A program made the translations under genes and the position numbers. A stretch of DNA of 38,513 nucleotides from Steroidobacteraceae bacterium (lineage in GTDB: Bacteria > Pseudomonadota > Gammaproteobacteria > Steroidobacterales > Steroidobacteraceae). Where the stretch lies: contig JADGHX010000026.1 in the NCBI GenBank assembly GCA_019683695.1, positions 1-38,513 of the forward strand, written 5' to 3'. Below, in pieces: positions 17,301-25,409 of the stretch (positions are counted from its first letter, which is position 1; every line of letters starts with the position of its first letter). Under the pieces are notes generated by a model that did no database searches, was not told the origin of the DNA, and was given only the letters and a program-made list of their open reading frames with translations.

Positions 17301-20300
17301 AGCTCGACACTTTCCTCGCCGCGCGACTCGCTCACCTCGATGCCGCTGTCCGCCTCGGCGCCCGGCGTGGACAGGACGACCGATTCGTGCGTGGCCGACT
17401 CGACCTGATCCAGCTCGACGTCTTCCTGCTTCAGCACGACGGACTCGATCATCGAGTCCTCGATGCCTTGTTGCGTGACCTCGGAAGGACCGGCGTCCGT
17501 CGGAGTTGCCTGGGGCTGCTGGACCACGGGCACCGCGGCAGTCTCGGCCGCAATACGCGATGCCTCCGCAATGCGCGCGTCCAACGCGCTTTCCGCCTGC
17601 GCGATACGCGAACGAAGCGCATCGTGGGTCAGGAAGAAACCCGTGGACTCGTCCAGATGCGAGGCCACGTTCTCCATGGCCGTCATGCAATCCGCGAGCA
17701 GCGTGAGGTCCTCGCTGGCGATGCCCAGCCCGCTGTTGAATGCCTTGCGCAGCCAGTGATCGAGTGGCTCGGCGAGGCGGATGCCGTGCCGTGCCTCCGC
17801 CATCTTCGAGCTGCCGGAGAGCGTGTGGCATGCGCGGTAGACATCTTCCGTGAGCACATGCGGCGCGGGCCGGCTGCGTTCGCGCTCGATGTAGGCGCGC
17901 ACGGTAGCGACGTGCGAAGCGGTCTCGCGGGAGTAGATGTCCCTCAGCAGATCGTCCGAGCCGAGCTGCGTAGACACGGGCGCCTGCGTGGCGTCGTGCG
18001 CTTGCGGCGCCTCGCTCGGAGCGGGCGCGGGGGGCTCGGCAACGGGCTTGGGCGCGGGCGCCTCAGGTTCGGGTGGCGCCGCGGCCGATGCCGGCGGCGG
18101 CGCTACGGCTTTTTTTTCCGGGGGCGCCTGCGCCTCACCGGCGGCCGGTGCGGGCTTGCTGGCAGCGAGCGCGTGCGCTCGCGCGACGATGTCCGCGGTG
18201 TTGGCCTTGGGAGGCTGTGAGGTTTCGAGCTGATCGATGAGCTGCGGGAGCGCGGCAACGGCCTCACTCAACACCGACAGGATCTGCGGCGAACGCGTGA
18301 CGGTGTTGTCCAGCAACCGGTTCAGCAGGTTCTCGATGGCCCACGCGAACTCGCTGAGATCGCGCGCGCCGACCATGCGCCCACTGCCCTTCAGCGTGTG
18401 GAACGAGCGGCGCACCGTGACGAGCCCATCCTGCTCGAGCGGGTTCTGCTCCCACTGCGGATAGTGCCGCTGGATCTTCGCCAGCTCTTCGCGCGCTTCC
18501 TCGATGAAGAGGCTGACCAGTTCCGGATCGGCGTCTTCGACGAGCGCGGTCGCCGGCGGACGCGCAGACAGCGTCGGCGGAGTTGCGCCGACATCCGTGC
18601 TGACGAGCGCTTCGGGCTCCTGCGGCGGGGCCGCGGTTGGAATCGCGACCGTGCGAGCGAAGGCGGACGGATCGAGCGGCGCCACGGTGGGCACGGTGGG
18701 CGTCGCCGTTGACGCGAGCGTCTCGAGGCAGGTCTGCGCGTTGTCCAGCATGTACCACGGGTCGCTGCGACCGGCCTGGAGCGTTTCCATGTAGTACTCC
18801 AGGCTGACGATCGCATCGGCGAGGCGATCGACGAACCCCGGGGGAAGGCCACTCACCCCCGGCTGCATCACCCGCTTCAGCTGCGTGGTGATGCCATCCA
18901 CGATCTCGACGGCCCGGGTCTTGCCGAGAATGAGCAGCGCGGCCTTCAGCCCGCGCATCAGCTCCGGCCAGCTGTCGAGGCCCGCGGCATCGAGCACGCC
19001 GCCCACGTTCTGGGCGATGGCTTCCTTCACGCGCGCGAGATTCAGGATGCACTCGCGCAGCACTGCGCCCTGCACGAGGCGGAATTCAGTGTCGTCCGAC
19101 TGGCCGGGTGCGTTGGCCGTGCGCGGCATGATCATGCCAACCAGCCGATCGTCGAGGCGATCCTCCACGCTGATGAGCGTGGCGGCAATCTCGACGAGCG
19201 TGGCTTCGTCCGCGGCGAGCTGACCGGACACGACCTTCTCGAGCCGCTCCGTTTCGCCCTGAACCGCCGCGCGCAACTCGCCGAGACCCAGAACGCCCAG
19301 CGTGTCTCCGATCTTGCGGAGCATCTCCACCTGCGGCGCCATCTCCTGTGGCTGGGCGGCGCCCCGGCGCACGAAGATGTCCAGAACGTCCTTGACCTTG
19401 CCCAGGTCCTCGCGGATGGCGGCCGCCACCGTCTGCATCAGCTTGACGCTGGGCGCGGAGAGATTCTCGCGTTCCTGCTCGACGGTTTCGTCCACCGGCA
19501 GCAGCTCTGCGAGCCGGAACGAGGCCCGCACGGCCGCGACACGCGGGCCCGAGGAGCTCGCACGGCCCACGTAGTACAGCAGGTTGTTCAGCAGCTCGAC
19601 CGGCGGATTCTGTGAGTAGCGCGCTTCGCCCTGCTCGTAAAGGCGCTTGATCTCGCGGTCCGCAAGGCCAAGCAGGCGCTTCACGGAAACGCCGCCTTCG
19701 AGCCCGTTTTCCTGCAGGGCCTCGATGACCGCGCCCGTGACCCACCACAACTGGAAGACGGGCTGTCGCGTGGCGATCTGCTCGAGCTTCTGCGCCACGG
19801 CCGCGAGGATCTCGAGGTTCTGCTCGACGCGCTCGCCGCGAATCCAGCCGATGAGGCCCACCTGGAAACGCGCGCGCAGCCGCCGCGCCCATTGCTCGAC
19901 GGTGAGCGGCGGCTCACCGGGCGCCGCGGCGACCGGCTGGGCCTGCTTGTCCGATTTGAGGTTGAGCAGGAGCAGCGTGCCTTCCGACAGCAGCGCGCTG
20001 CCGCGCACGGCGCGAAGGTCGTTCAGCAGCGGCAGCAGCACGAGCGCCAGATCGCGCCCGCCGGCGAGCACTCGCTCGAGATAGCTCGGCAGCTGCACCA
20101 TCGCGCGCATCAGCGCGTCCAGGCTTTCCGCCTGATTCTTGCGTTCGGCGGCGGTGGCGAGCAGATACGCGGTGACCTGCTCCATTTCCTCCGCAAGGAG
20201 CGCGGCGCCGTAGATCTCGAGCACGCGCAGCACGCCCTGCACCTGGTGCAGCTCCTGCTTGCAGCGCTCGAGCAGCGCGAGGTTTTCCGGCTGCTCGACG

Positions 20301-20389
20301 TAGTTCTCGAGCGCGGTACGGGCTTCGGCGAGCGTGGCGTTCAGCTCACGGCCGACGAAGTCGAACGTCTGGGAAGCGACATCAGGCAT
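14318..20389 (-). CDS. chpA: ChpA (PilL), hybrid chemotaxis kinase of the type IV pilus system
   Basis: This very large histidine kinase drives twitching chemotaxis by phosphorylating PilG and PilH. Residues are counted on the 2023-residue product. Hpt or Hpt-like domains carry phosphorylatable histidines at H48 (ELHQVQG), H664 (SFHTLKGSG), H855 (ACHTLSGSS) and H1099 (PMHTLKGGA). Intervening helical segments (about 310-420 and 435-560) look like degenerate Hpt domains without His. Ala/Pro-rich linkers lie at about 735-805 and 1180-1400. The CheA core follows: dimerisation helices 1407-1560, HATPase with N-box HMLRNSVVHGIE (1597-1608), DDGAGM (1641) and GRGVGMDVV (1692). A CheW-like domain spans 1733-1870. 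A C-terminal receiver (about 1886-2005) has D1892/D1893, phospho-site D1936, T1966 and K1988. The P. aeruginosa protein, as I recall, is longer with eight phosphotransfer domains. The gene starts 9 nt after pilJ. Confidence 0.96.
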   Translation of the reverse strand: MPDVASQTFDFVGRELNATLAEARTALENYVEQPENLALLERCKQELHQVQGVLRVLEIYGAALLAEEMEQVTAYLLATAAERKNQAESLDALMRAMVQLPSYLERVLAGGRDLALVLLPLLNDLRAVRGSALLSEGTLLLLNLKSDKQAQPVAAAPGEPPLTVEQWARRLRARFQVGLIGWIRGERVEQNLEILAAVAQKLEQIATRQPVFQLWWVTGAVIEALQENGLEGGVSVKRLLGLADREIKRLYEQGEARYSQNPPVELLNNLLYYVGRASSSGPRVAAVRASFRLAELLPVDETVEQERENLSAPSVKLMQTVAAAIREDLGKVKDVLDIFVRRGAAQPQEMAPQVEMLRKIGDTLGVLGLGELRAAVQGETERLEKVVSGQLAADEATLVEIAATLISVEDRLDDRLVGMIMPRTANAPGQSDDTEFRLVQGAVLRECILNLARVKEAIAQNVGGVLDAAGLDSWPELMRGLKAALLILGKTRAVEIVDGITTQLKRVMQPGVSGLPPGFVDRLADAIVSLEYYMETLQAGRSDPWYMLDNAQTCLETLASTATPTVPTVAPLDPSAFARTVAIPTAAPPQEPEALVSTDVGATPPTLSARPPATALVEDADPELVSLFIEEAREELAKIQRHYPQWEQNPLEQDGLVTVRRSFHTLKGSGRMVGARDLSEFAWAIENLLNRLLDNTVTRSPQILSVLSEAVAALPQLIDQLETSQPPKANTADIVARAHALAASKPAPAAGEAQAPPEKKAVAPPPASAAAPPEPEAPAPKPVAEPPAPAPSEAPQAHDATQAPVSTQLGSDDLLRDIYSRETASHVATVRAYIERERSRPAPHVLTEDVYRACHTLSGSSKMAEARHGIRLAEPLDHWLRKAFNSGLGIASEDLTLLADCMTAMENVASHLDESTGFFLTHDALRSRIAQAESALDARIAEASRIAAETAAVPVVQQPQATPTDAGPSEVTQQGIEDSMIESVVLKQEDVELDQVESATHESVVLSTPGAEADSGIEVSESRGEESVELSTPADEQAAGAADEADDAPVFHTDFDPEVAAIFTDEALELIDTSEQALTAWRADPESAELRAALKRPMHTLKGGARMAGIVPMGDLSHEMETLIMQVDSGVVPANEAMFAVLQSCLDELARMRETVAAGQPVAHARKHIARIHALSNKEPPAARAVAPAQRAAAAPAPSPAAATPAAASGAEGTRSSAAGTTSAPTDDAARVGAPPAASARPSETSVERPQERAPAQEAKATPDKATPETSGRTVEEPARTSESPVVESKAETPAETRPASADSAPRPSQTDDTASGRGTSGPEPKVEAESTAPAPEVAAAVRQAMAPAASAGDDSVVPFVERRSAASVAARAVFPGPKASDADDVLAPPLPVPPGREPMPQTPDRPEMARVDAELLDTLLNTAGEVSIARARLEQQMGSIEFNLGELSRTVTRLKEQLRKLEIETEAQILHRHEDEVGTHRSDFDPLELDRYSSIQQFSRALAETANDVASIQGLLETLASDTQNLLQQQARTITELQNGLMRTRMVPFQRHVQRLARIVRQAAADTGKRAELIVEGASGELDRQVLERMLPPFEHMLRNSVVHGIEKPEERVARGKPETGRIRLELHREGAEVMVRLSDDGAGMNLKAIREKGVALGLIPEGQTLSDEDAMQLILEPGFSTAGTITQQAGRGVGMDVVATEIKRLGGALHMETRAGEGTSFTIRLPFTLAISHALVVRTGEEFYALPLPTVEGVLRLSKSEVVNHLGRDTPTFEYNGQKYRFQHLAVFVGLEPQPLPEQDVTIPVVLVRAGEHSTGLIADELVGSREIVVKSVGPQISSIRGISGATILGDGRIVVILDIGALVRAEWRGRVQPVQREKADRRTFAMVVDDSITVRRVTQRLLERNGMRVITARDGMDAVALLQDHTPDIILLDIEMPRMDGYEVAAHVRNDPRLADVPIIMITSRVGEKHRARAIELGVNDYLGKPYQEAQLLDAIAPLVEQHRMKQGTRRLAEAGEARG

Positions 20390-20398
20390 TCAGGAAAC

Positions 20399-22465
20399 TC
20401 AGCTGCCACCCACAACGGAAACGGGCGCCCGCGCGGGGGCGGCCTTGCTTTCCTCCAGCCGGCGGAACACGCCGCTGGCAGAGGTGCTCAACGTGGGCTC
20501 GGTGGTAGTCCCCGGCAGCCGGAACCCCGCAGCGGCCTTGCGCAGCCCGGAGGACAGCTCCGCGAGCTTCGCGATGGCCGCCGAGGTGGCGTTGGTGGAT
20601 TCCGCGGTCTGCGCGCTGATTTCCTTCAGCACGCCCATGTTCCGCGCAATGGCCTGCGCGGCTGCCGTCTGCTGGCGCGAGCTGCTGGAGATGTTCTGCA
20701 CGAGACTCGCGATCTGGTTGGACACCTGCTCGATCTCTTCCAGCGCCGCACCCGCGTTCTCCGCGAGCAGCGCTCCGCCCACGACGTCTGTGGTGCTGCG
20801 TTCCATCGACACGACGGCTTCGTTGGTATCCGTCTGAATGGTGCGCACGAGCACCTCGATCTGCTTGGTGGCGTTCGCGGCGCGCTCGGCGAGGCGCTGG
20901 ACTTCATCCGCCACGACCGCAAAGCCGCGACCGGCCTCGCCGGCCATCGACGCCTGGATGGAGGCGTTGAGCGCGAGGATGTTGGTCTGCTCGGCGATGT
21001 CGTTGATGAGCTCGACGATGTTGCCGATCTCCTGCGAGCTCTCGCCCAGGCGCTTGATGCGCTTGGAGGTCTCCTGAATCGTCTCGCGGATCGTGTTCAT
21101 GCCGTCGATCGTGCGGCGCACGGCATCGCCACCCTTGTGCGCGACCTCCACCGAATGGCGTGCCACGTCCGCGGCACGCTCGGCGTTCCCGGAGACTTCC
21201 TCGGTTGCGGCGGCCATGCCGTTCGCGGACTCGGTGGCCGAGGCAATCTGCTTCGTCTGCGCCGCGCTCGCCTTCGCCAGATGCGCGGAAAGCGCCTGCG
21301 TCTGCTTTGCGGCACTGTCGAGGTGAATGGCGGATTGATTGATGGTCGTGACGAGCCCGCGCAGCGCATCCACCGCGTAGTTGATGGAGTCCGCGATGGC
21401 GCCGGTGATGTCCTCGGTGACGGTGGCCTGCACCGTGAGGTCCCCGTCCGCAAGGCTCGAGAGCTCATCGAGCAGGCGCAGGATCGCCTGCTGATTGCGG
21501 TCGGATTCCTTGCGCTGGGTTTCCATGGCGAGCCGGTGGCGATCGACCGTATCGCGCAGGCGCTTCACGCCGAACCAGATGAGCGCAAGCGTCGCGAGCG
21601 CGGCGACCGCGAGCGCCGCGGGCAGCCACAGCATCACACCTTGCTGCTGGCTCTGGAGACTGCCGCTGCCGGCGGCCACGGCGAGTGCGCGCGCGTCCTC
21701 AGTGACTGCACGCGCGGCGGTTTGTGCCGCAGGCAGCGCAGGCGCCGCATTCACCGCGCGACGAACCACGGTGCCGAGATCGTTATAAAGGTTGTTCACC
21801 GTGCGCAGGCGCTGCTGCGCTTCTGCGCCGGTGACCTTGGGCAGACCGAGACTGTTGTCGGTGCCCTGGAATCCCTTGATGACCTGGCCGAGGTAGTCCG
21901 AGCTTTCGGCAAGCCGCTGCGCGGCCTGCGCAGGGTTTGCAGTGCCGGTGGCGAGTGCGGCCACATCCAGCTGCAATCGCTGTGCGCGCACTTCGAAGCG
22001 CTCCAGCGGCCGCACGGCTGATTCGAGCGCCGTGCCACTCAGCGTGCTGGCCAGCGTGCCGATCTCTCCGAGCAGCTTGGGCACCAGCTCGCGCGCCTCG
22101 CGCGCGGCGGAGCCGGCATCCGCAAGTGCGGAGCGCGCCTGGAGCACGACGCCCCCGTTGTTGATGACGCTGGCAAAGCGCGAATCCTGCGCGAAAGGCG
22201 CATCCGGGTGATCCGCCGCGGCCTTTCGAATCTGCTCCAGATCGGCCTGGAAGCTGGCGAGCGCCTGGACCTCACCCAGCGCGGCGCCTTGCGCGTGCAG
22301 GGCAATGCCGTTCAGCGCCTCGACGGGCGCGGTGGCCGCGCCCGACGCGCCGCGCAGGCTTCCGAGATACCACACCGCCGCGCTGCCAAGCGCCAGCACT
22401 GCGGCGATCGCGATCAGCAGGTCGAGGCCCCGGGCGCTGTGCGCCGGGGCGGCAGGAGTCGTCAT
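20399..22465 (-). CDS. pilJ: PilJ, type IV pilus chemoreceptor (MCP)
   Basis: PilJ is the inner-membrane methyl-accepting chemotaxis protein that signals to ChpA. The 688-residue product (P. aeruginosa PilJ is close to 680 as recalled) has a first membrane helix at about 14-34 and a helical periplasmic PilJ sensor region at about 36-275. A second membrane helix lies at about 277-298, a HAMP-like linker at about 300-375, and a cytoplasmic signalling domain runs from about 385 to 650. The highly conserved hairpin tip reads [20 protein letters not shown] then [23 protein letters not shown] 22465 has GAGGTGGG 3 nt upstream; an in-frame upstream start at 22504 is not needed. No CheR- or CheB-type gene accompanies it, so methylation-based adaptation, if any, must rely on enzymes encoded elsewhere. 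Confidence 0.95.
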   Translation of the reverse strand: MTTPAAPAHSARGLDLLIAIAAVLALGSAAVWYLGSLRGASGAATAPVEALNGIALHAQGAALGEVQALASFQADLEQIRKAAADHPDAPFAQDSRFASVINNGGVVLQARSALADAGSAAREARELVPKLLGEIGTLASTLSGTALESAVRPLERFEVRAQRLQLDVAALATGTANPAQAAQRLAESSDYLGQVIKGFQGTDNSLGLPKVTGAEAQQRLRTVNNLYNDLGTVVRRAVNAAPALPAAQTAARAVTEDARALAVAAGSGSLQSQQQGVMLWLPAALAVAALATLALIWFGVKRLRDTVDRHRLAMETQRKESDRNQQAILRLLDELSSLADGDLTVQATVTEDITGAIADSINYAVDALRGLVTTINQSAIHLDSAAKQTQALSAHLAKASAAQTKQIASATESANGMAAATEEVSGNAERAADVARHSVEVAHKGGDAVRRTIDGMNTIRETIQETSKRIKRLGESSQEIGNIVELINDIAEQTNILALNASIQASMAGEAGRGFAVVADEVQRLAERAANATKQIEVLVRTIQTDTNEAVVSMERSTTDVVGGALLAENAGAALEEIEQVSNQIASLVQNISSSSRQQTAAAQAIARNMGVLKEISAQTAESTNATSAAIAKLAELSSGLRKAAAGFRLPGTTTEPTLSTSASGVFRRLEESKAAPARAPVSVVGGS

Positions 22466-22544
22466 GCCCCCACCTCGCTGGCCGTTGCGGCCGTCTTTGC
22501 GCACATCGTGTGGTGATGGCTCGCTGTATTCATGAGTGGCTGCG

Positions 22545-23108
22545 TCATGCCGCGGCCTCGGAGAACGCGGTGCTCTCGAGAATCTGCCGCAGGCTCAGCA
22601 CGGGCCATTGCTCCGCTCCGCGACGGAACGAGCCCGCAAGATAGCGTTCGCAACGCGCCACGGTCGGCGGCGCGTCGCCGGAAAACTCCCCTTCGGCGAA
22701 ACGGCGGAAGCCGAGGACTTCGTCGACGACCAGCCCGGCCGGGATCTCGCGGTGATTCACGACGAGGATGCGCGTGTTGCGCGTCATGGGCGTGATACCG
22801 CTGCCGAGGAACTGGCGCAGGTCCACGATGGGCAGCAGCTGCCCGCGCACGTTCGCGAGGCCCTTGATCCACGACTTGGCGCCCGGCACCCGCGTGAGCG
22901 AGGCGGGCATGCCGAGCACTTCGCGGGTTTCCTCGCGGGCGACGAGGTAGAGCTCGCCCGCCATGCGCAGCGCCACGCCGACCCACTCCCGGCCGCTCGC
23001 GTTTTCCTGCGCCACCTGCGCGGAGAGCGCGCGGCCGCGCCGCTCGAGCTCCGCGAGCAGCTCGAAGGGCCGGTCGCGCAGACTCTTGAGCGAGACGCCG
23101 TCCGTCAT
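22545..23108 (-). CDS. pilI: PilI, CheW-like adaptor
   Basis: PilI links the PilJ receptor to the ChpA kinase in the cytosol. The 187-residue product has an N-terminal extension of about 35 residues ([20 protein letters not shown]) typical of PilI. A CheW domain follows, with [21 protein letters not shown] (first 20 shown: [20 protein letters not shown]), [23 protein letters not shown] (central [12 protein letters not shown] is the CheW signature) and [13 protein letters not shown]. The ATG at 23108 lies 23 nt after the pilH stop. Gene order pilG-pilH-pilI-pilJ fixes the assignment. A gap of 79 bp precedes pilJ. Confidence 0.94.
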   Translation of the reverse strand: MTDGVSLKSLRDRPFELLAELERRGRALSAQVAQENASGREWVGVALRMAGELYLVAREETREVLGMPASLTRVPGAKSWIKGLANVRGQLLPIVDLRQFLGSGITPMTRNTRILVVNHREIPAGLVVDEVLGFRRFAEGEFSGDAPPTVARCERYLAGSFRRGAEQWPVLSLRQILESTAFSEAAA

Positions 23109-23131
23109 GTCCCCGGGGATCCCGTGCGCCT

Positions 23132-23497
23132 TCAGCCGGCGAGGGTGGCCTGCGCCTTCGCGACCAGCTGGTCGGGCGACACGGGCTTCACCATGTAGTC
23201 GATGGCGCCCTGGCGCAGGCCCCAGATGCGGTCGGTCTCCTGGCCCTTGGACGTCACCATGATGATCGGGATGGTGCGGGTCTTCGGATCGTTCGCGAGC
23301 GTGCGGGTGGCCTGATACCCGTTCATGCCCGGCATGACGATGTCCATGAAGATGAGGTCCGGCACCATCTCGCGCGCGAGGCGCACGCCTTCGGCACCGT
23401 CCGCGGCCGCGGCGGTCTTGTATCCGTGCCGTTCGAGGGCCTTCTGCATGACGTGCACCTCGGTCGGCGAGTCATCGACGATGAGGATGAGAGCCAT
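23132..23497 (-). CDS. pilH: PilH, CheY-like response regulator
   Basis: PilH is a single-domain receiver. In P. aeruginosa it acts with or against PilG to tune pilus retraction. The 121-residue product has the acidic pair D8/D9 (LIVDDSPTE), phosphoacceptor D52 in LIFMDIVMPGMNGYQATR, T82 in IIMVTSKGQETDR and K104 in YMVKPV. The ETDRIWGLRQGA stretch and short C-terminus match PilH and not PilG. Two further ATG codons lie upstream at 23503 and 23506, but they overlap the pilG stop. ATG 23497, 5 nt after that stop and with GGGAG at good spacing, gives the family's N-terminus (MALILIVDD). Confidence 0.95.
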   Translation of the reverse strand: MALILIVDDSPTEVHVMQKALERHGYKTAAAADGAEGVRLAREMVPDLIFMDIVMPGMNGYQATRTLANDPKTRTIPIIMVTSKGQETDRIWGLRQGAIDYMVKPVSPDQLVAKAQATLAG

Positions 23498-23502
23498 GGA
23501 CA

Positions 23503-23895
23503 TCATCTCCCGATGTGCGTCTCGATCGCGCTCAGCAGCTCGTCCTTCGTGAACGGCTTGGTCAGATAGTGCTCGGAGCCGACGATGCGGCCGCGCGCCC
23601 GGTCGAACAGGCCGTCCTTCGAGGACAGCATGATCACCGGAATGGACCGGAACACCTTGTTGTGCTTGATGAGAGAACAGGTCTGATATCCATCGAGCCG
23701 CGGCATCATGATGTCCACGAACACGATGTCGGGCTGATGGTCGGCAATCTTGGCGAGCGCATCGAATCCATCGATCGCGGTGAACACCTCGCATCCTTCC
23801 TTCGCAAGGAGCGTTTCGGCGGTCCGGCGGATGGTCTTGCTGTCGTCGATTACCAGGACCTTCAGGCCCTGAAGCTTTGCATTGCTGCCGCTCAC
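23503..23895 (-). CDS. pilG: PilG, CheY-like response regulator
   Basis: PilG is the receiver that, when phosphorylated by ChpA, promotes pilus extension through PilB and surface responses including cAMP. The 130-residue product is very close to the known PilG sequence: LKVLVIDDSKTIRRTAETLL (11-30), D17/D18 acidic pair, D61 phospho-site in DIVFVDIMMPRLDGYQTC, S91/S92 in VIMLSSKDGLFDRARGRIVG and K113 in YLTKPFTKDELL. The start is GTG 23895, supported by GGAGGAG about 10 nt upstream. A longer in-frame reading to 23946 adds residues with no family counterpart. It is the first gene of the Pil-Chp operon and is divergent from gshB, an arrangement shared with P. aeruginosa. Confidence 0.96.
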   Translation of the reverse strand: MSGSNAKLQGLKVLVIDDSKTIRRTAETLLAKEGCEVFTAIDGFDALAKIADHQPDIVFVDIMMPRLDGYQTCSLIKHNKVFRSIPVIMLSSKDGLFDRARGRIVGSEHYLTKPFTKDELLSAIETHIGR

Positions 23896-24159
23896 GTTCA
23901 GGCGACTCCTCCCACGCCACTCACCCCACGCCAACGATGGCCACAAGCGTATGGTGGCTGGACCGAAGGCAAGCGCAGCGCGGTTTTAACATATCGGTAT
24001 CACTCAGGCCATGCCACGCACGTCACGTTTTCGCGCATCGAAGCCGAGGGTGAGAGATACGTCTCACTCACGCGGCAATATGGTGGATCGGCCGCGCCCG
24101 GCGAGCCCGGGAGCGATGGCGTGAAGCAGTCGCGGCGGACGAAATCGTCAGCGCACCGG

Positions 24160-24183
24160 GCGATGGCCTGTACAGGTCATCGC
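24160..24183. promoter_or_regulatory. 24-bp operator-like palindrome
   Basis: Eleven of twelve base pairs are complementary around a centre of CCTGTACAGG; the flanks are GCGATG and CATCGC. The only mismatch is the base next to the central ten. The symmetry without a loop is more like a binding site for a dimeric regulator than an RNA hairpin, though a REP-type repeat is possible. It lies 168 bp before gshB and about 265 bp before pilG. Confidence 0.35.
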
Positions 24184-24320
24184 GAGCTCGCCCCGGAATT
24201 TCCCGCACCCGGGAGGCTGCCGATGATGCCCGCGCAAGGCGTGAGCGGTCCGCTTCCGGCGCAACCGGCCCGCCACACGCAGCGGCCGCCGTCCGACAGA
24301 CTGATGCGGCGGCAAACGAG

Positions 24321-24326
24321 CATAAT
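24321..24326 (+). promoter_or_regulatory. Putative gshB -10 element
   Basis: CATAAT, one base from the sigma-70 consensus TATAAT, lies 24 nt before the gshB ATG. It would give a short leader that includes the AAGAGG Shine-Dalgarno. No good -35 is seen at 16-18 bp upstream. Confidence 0.4.
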
Positions 24327-24350
24327 CCCGCCCTCGCAAGAGGTAACCGC

Positions 24351-25313
24351 ATGAACACACCCCTCCGGCTCGGCGTCGTGATGGACCCGATCGGGCACAT
24401 CAAGTACGCAAAGGACTCCACCCTGGCCATGCTGCTCGCCGCGCAGGCGCGCGGGTTCGAGCTCGCGTACATGGAACAGGGCGATCTGTCGCTGCGCGAT
24501 GGCCGCGCGTTCGGCCGCATCCGGCCGCTGCACGTGAGCGCGGACCCCGTCTCCTGGTACGCGCTGGGCGAGCCGAAAGTCGAGCCGCTCTCGAACCTCG
24601 ACTGCATCCTCATGCGCAAGGATCCGCCCTTCGACACGGAGTACATCTACACCACGTACATCCTCGAGCGCGCGGAAGCCGAAGGCGTGCTCATCGCGAA
24701 CCGCCCGCAGGGGCTGCGGGACATGAACGAGAAGGTCTTCACCGCCTGGTTCCCGCAGTGCTGCGCGCCCACGCTCATCACCAGGGACATGGCCGACATG
24801 GAGGCCTTCCTCCGCGAGCACGGCAAGATCGTCTGCAAGCCGCTGCACGGGATGGGCGGCCGCTCGATCTTCGTGGTCGAGCGCAACGACAAGAACATGA
24901 ACGTCATCTTCGAGACGCTCACGGACTACGGGCAGCGCTTCGCCATCGTGCAGCGATACCTGCCGGAGATCGTCGAGTCCGGCGACTCGCGCGTGCTGCT
25001 CATCGATGGCGAGCCGGTGCCCTATGCCCTCGCGCGCATCCCGACGGCCAGCGACAACCGCGGCAACCTCGCCGCGGGCGCGAAGGGCGTCGGCCGGCCG
25101 CTCAACGATCGCGACCGCTGGCTCGCGGGCCAGATCGGCCCGACCCTGTCCGCGCGCGGCATGATCTTCGTGGGGCTCGACGTGATCGGTGGCTACGTCA
25201 CCGAGATCAACGTCACGAGCCCCACGGGCATACGTGAGCTCGACAAGCAGTTCGGGCTGAACATCGGCGACATGTTGATTCAGGCCATCGAGCGAAAGCT
25301 CCGCAAGGCGTAG
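24351..25313 (+). CDS. gshB: GshB, glutathione synthetase
   Basis: GshB joins gamma-glutamylcysteine and glycine with ATP to give glutathione in the cytosol. The 320-residue product has the family start LRLGVVMDPIGHIKYAKDST (cut at 20) and RKDPPFDTEYIYTTYILE. The ATP-grasp core follows, with ANRPQGLRDMNEK, KIVCKPLHGMGGRSIFV, and the metal-binding end VGLDVIGGYVTEINVTSPTG. Length and motifs match the bacterial homotetramer type. ATG 24351 follows AAGAGG with a 7-nt gap. It is divergent from pilG and followed after 96 bp by the TonB-like gene, exactly as in P. aeruginosa as recalled. Confidence 0.97.
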   Translation: MNTPLRLGVVMDPIGHIKYAKDSTLAMLLAAQARGFELAYMEQGDLSLRDGRAFGRIRPLHVSADPVSWYALGEPKVEPLSNLDCILMRKDPPFDTEYIYTTYILERAEAEGVLIANRPQGLRDMNEKVFTAWFPQCCAPTLITRDMADMEAFLREHGKIVCKPLHGMGGRSIFVVERNDKNMNVIFETLTDYGQRFAIVQRYLPEIVESGDSRVLLIDGEPVPYALARIPTASDNRGNLAAGAKGVGRPLNDRDRWLAGQIGPTLSARGMIFVGLDVIGGYVTEINVTSPTGIRELDKQFGLNIGDMLIQAIERKLRKA

Positions 25314-25397
25314 CACGGCGCGACGCGACAGCCGCGATTCGCATCCTGGCGACACCTGGCCTGCGAGGCGTCGCACGCTGCCGCGGACCTGCGCCGC

Positions 25398-25403
25398 TAT
25401 ACT
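25398..25403 (+). promoter_or_regulatory. -10-like hexamer close to the tonB-like start
   Basis: TATACT ends 6 nt before the ATG at 25410, and no Shine-Dalgarno precedes that ATG. Transcription would begin near the A of the start codon, giving a leaderless mRNA. Alternatively translation begins at ATG 25428, which has AAGGG 4 nt upstream. Confidence 0.4.
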
Positions 25404-25409
25404 CGGCTC

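Larger units (their letters stand above)
23896..24350. other. Intergenic region between pilG and gshB
   Basis: These 455 bp hold no credible gene; the readings that cross it are chance open frames in GC-rich DNA. It must carry the divergent promoters of the Pil-Chp operon and gshB. Visible elements are an AT-richer patch around 23983-24000 (TTTTAACATATCGGTAT), a GTGAGA/TCTCAC inverted repeat at 24050-24067, a 24-bp near-perfect palindrome at 24160-24183 and a -10-like CATAAT at 24321-24326 before gshB. I found no convincing sigma-70 -35 or sigma-54 site for pilG. Confidence 0.6.

Noticed and set aside
20390-20398. A missing pilK (CheR-like) gene between pilJ and chpA
   Set aside because: Only 9 bp separate the two genes, so there is no remnant to annotate; the absence is noted as a finding instead.
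19892-22021. A 709-codon plus-strand open frame over chpA and pilJ
   Set aside because: It is antisense to PilJ and the start of ChpA, whose domains are unambiguous. The frame is a codon-bias shadow rich in H, R, D and G.
23896-24350. Sigma-54 promoter for pilG
   Set aside because: No GG-N10-GC arrangement with the usual flanking bases was found at a sensible distance from the GTG start.
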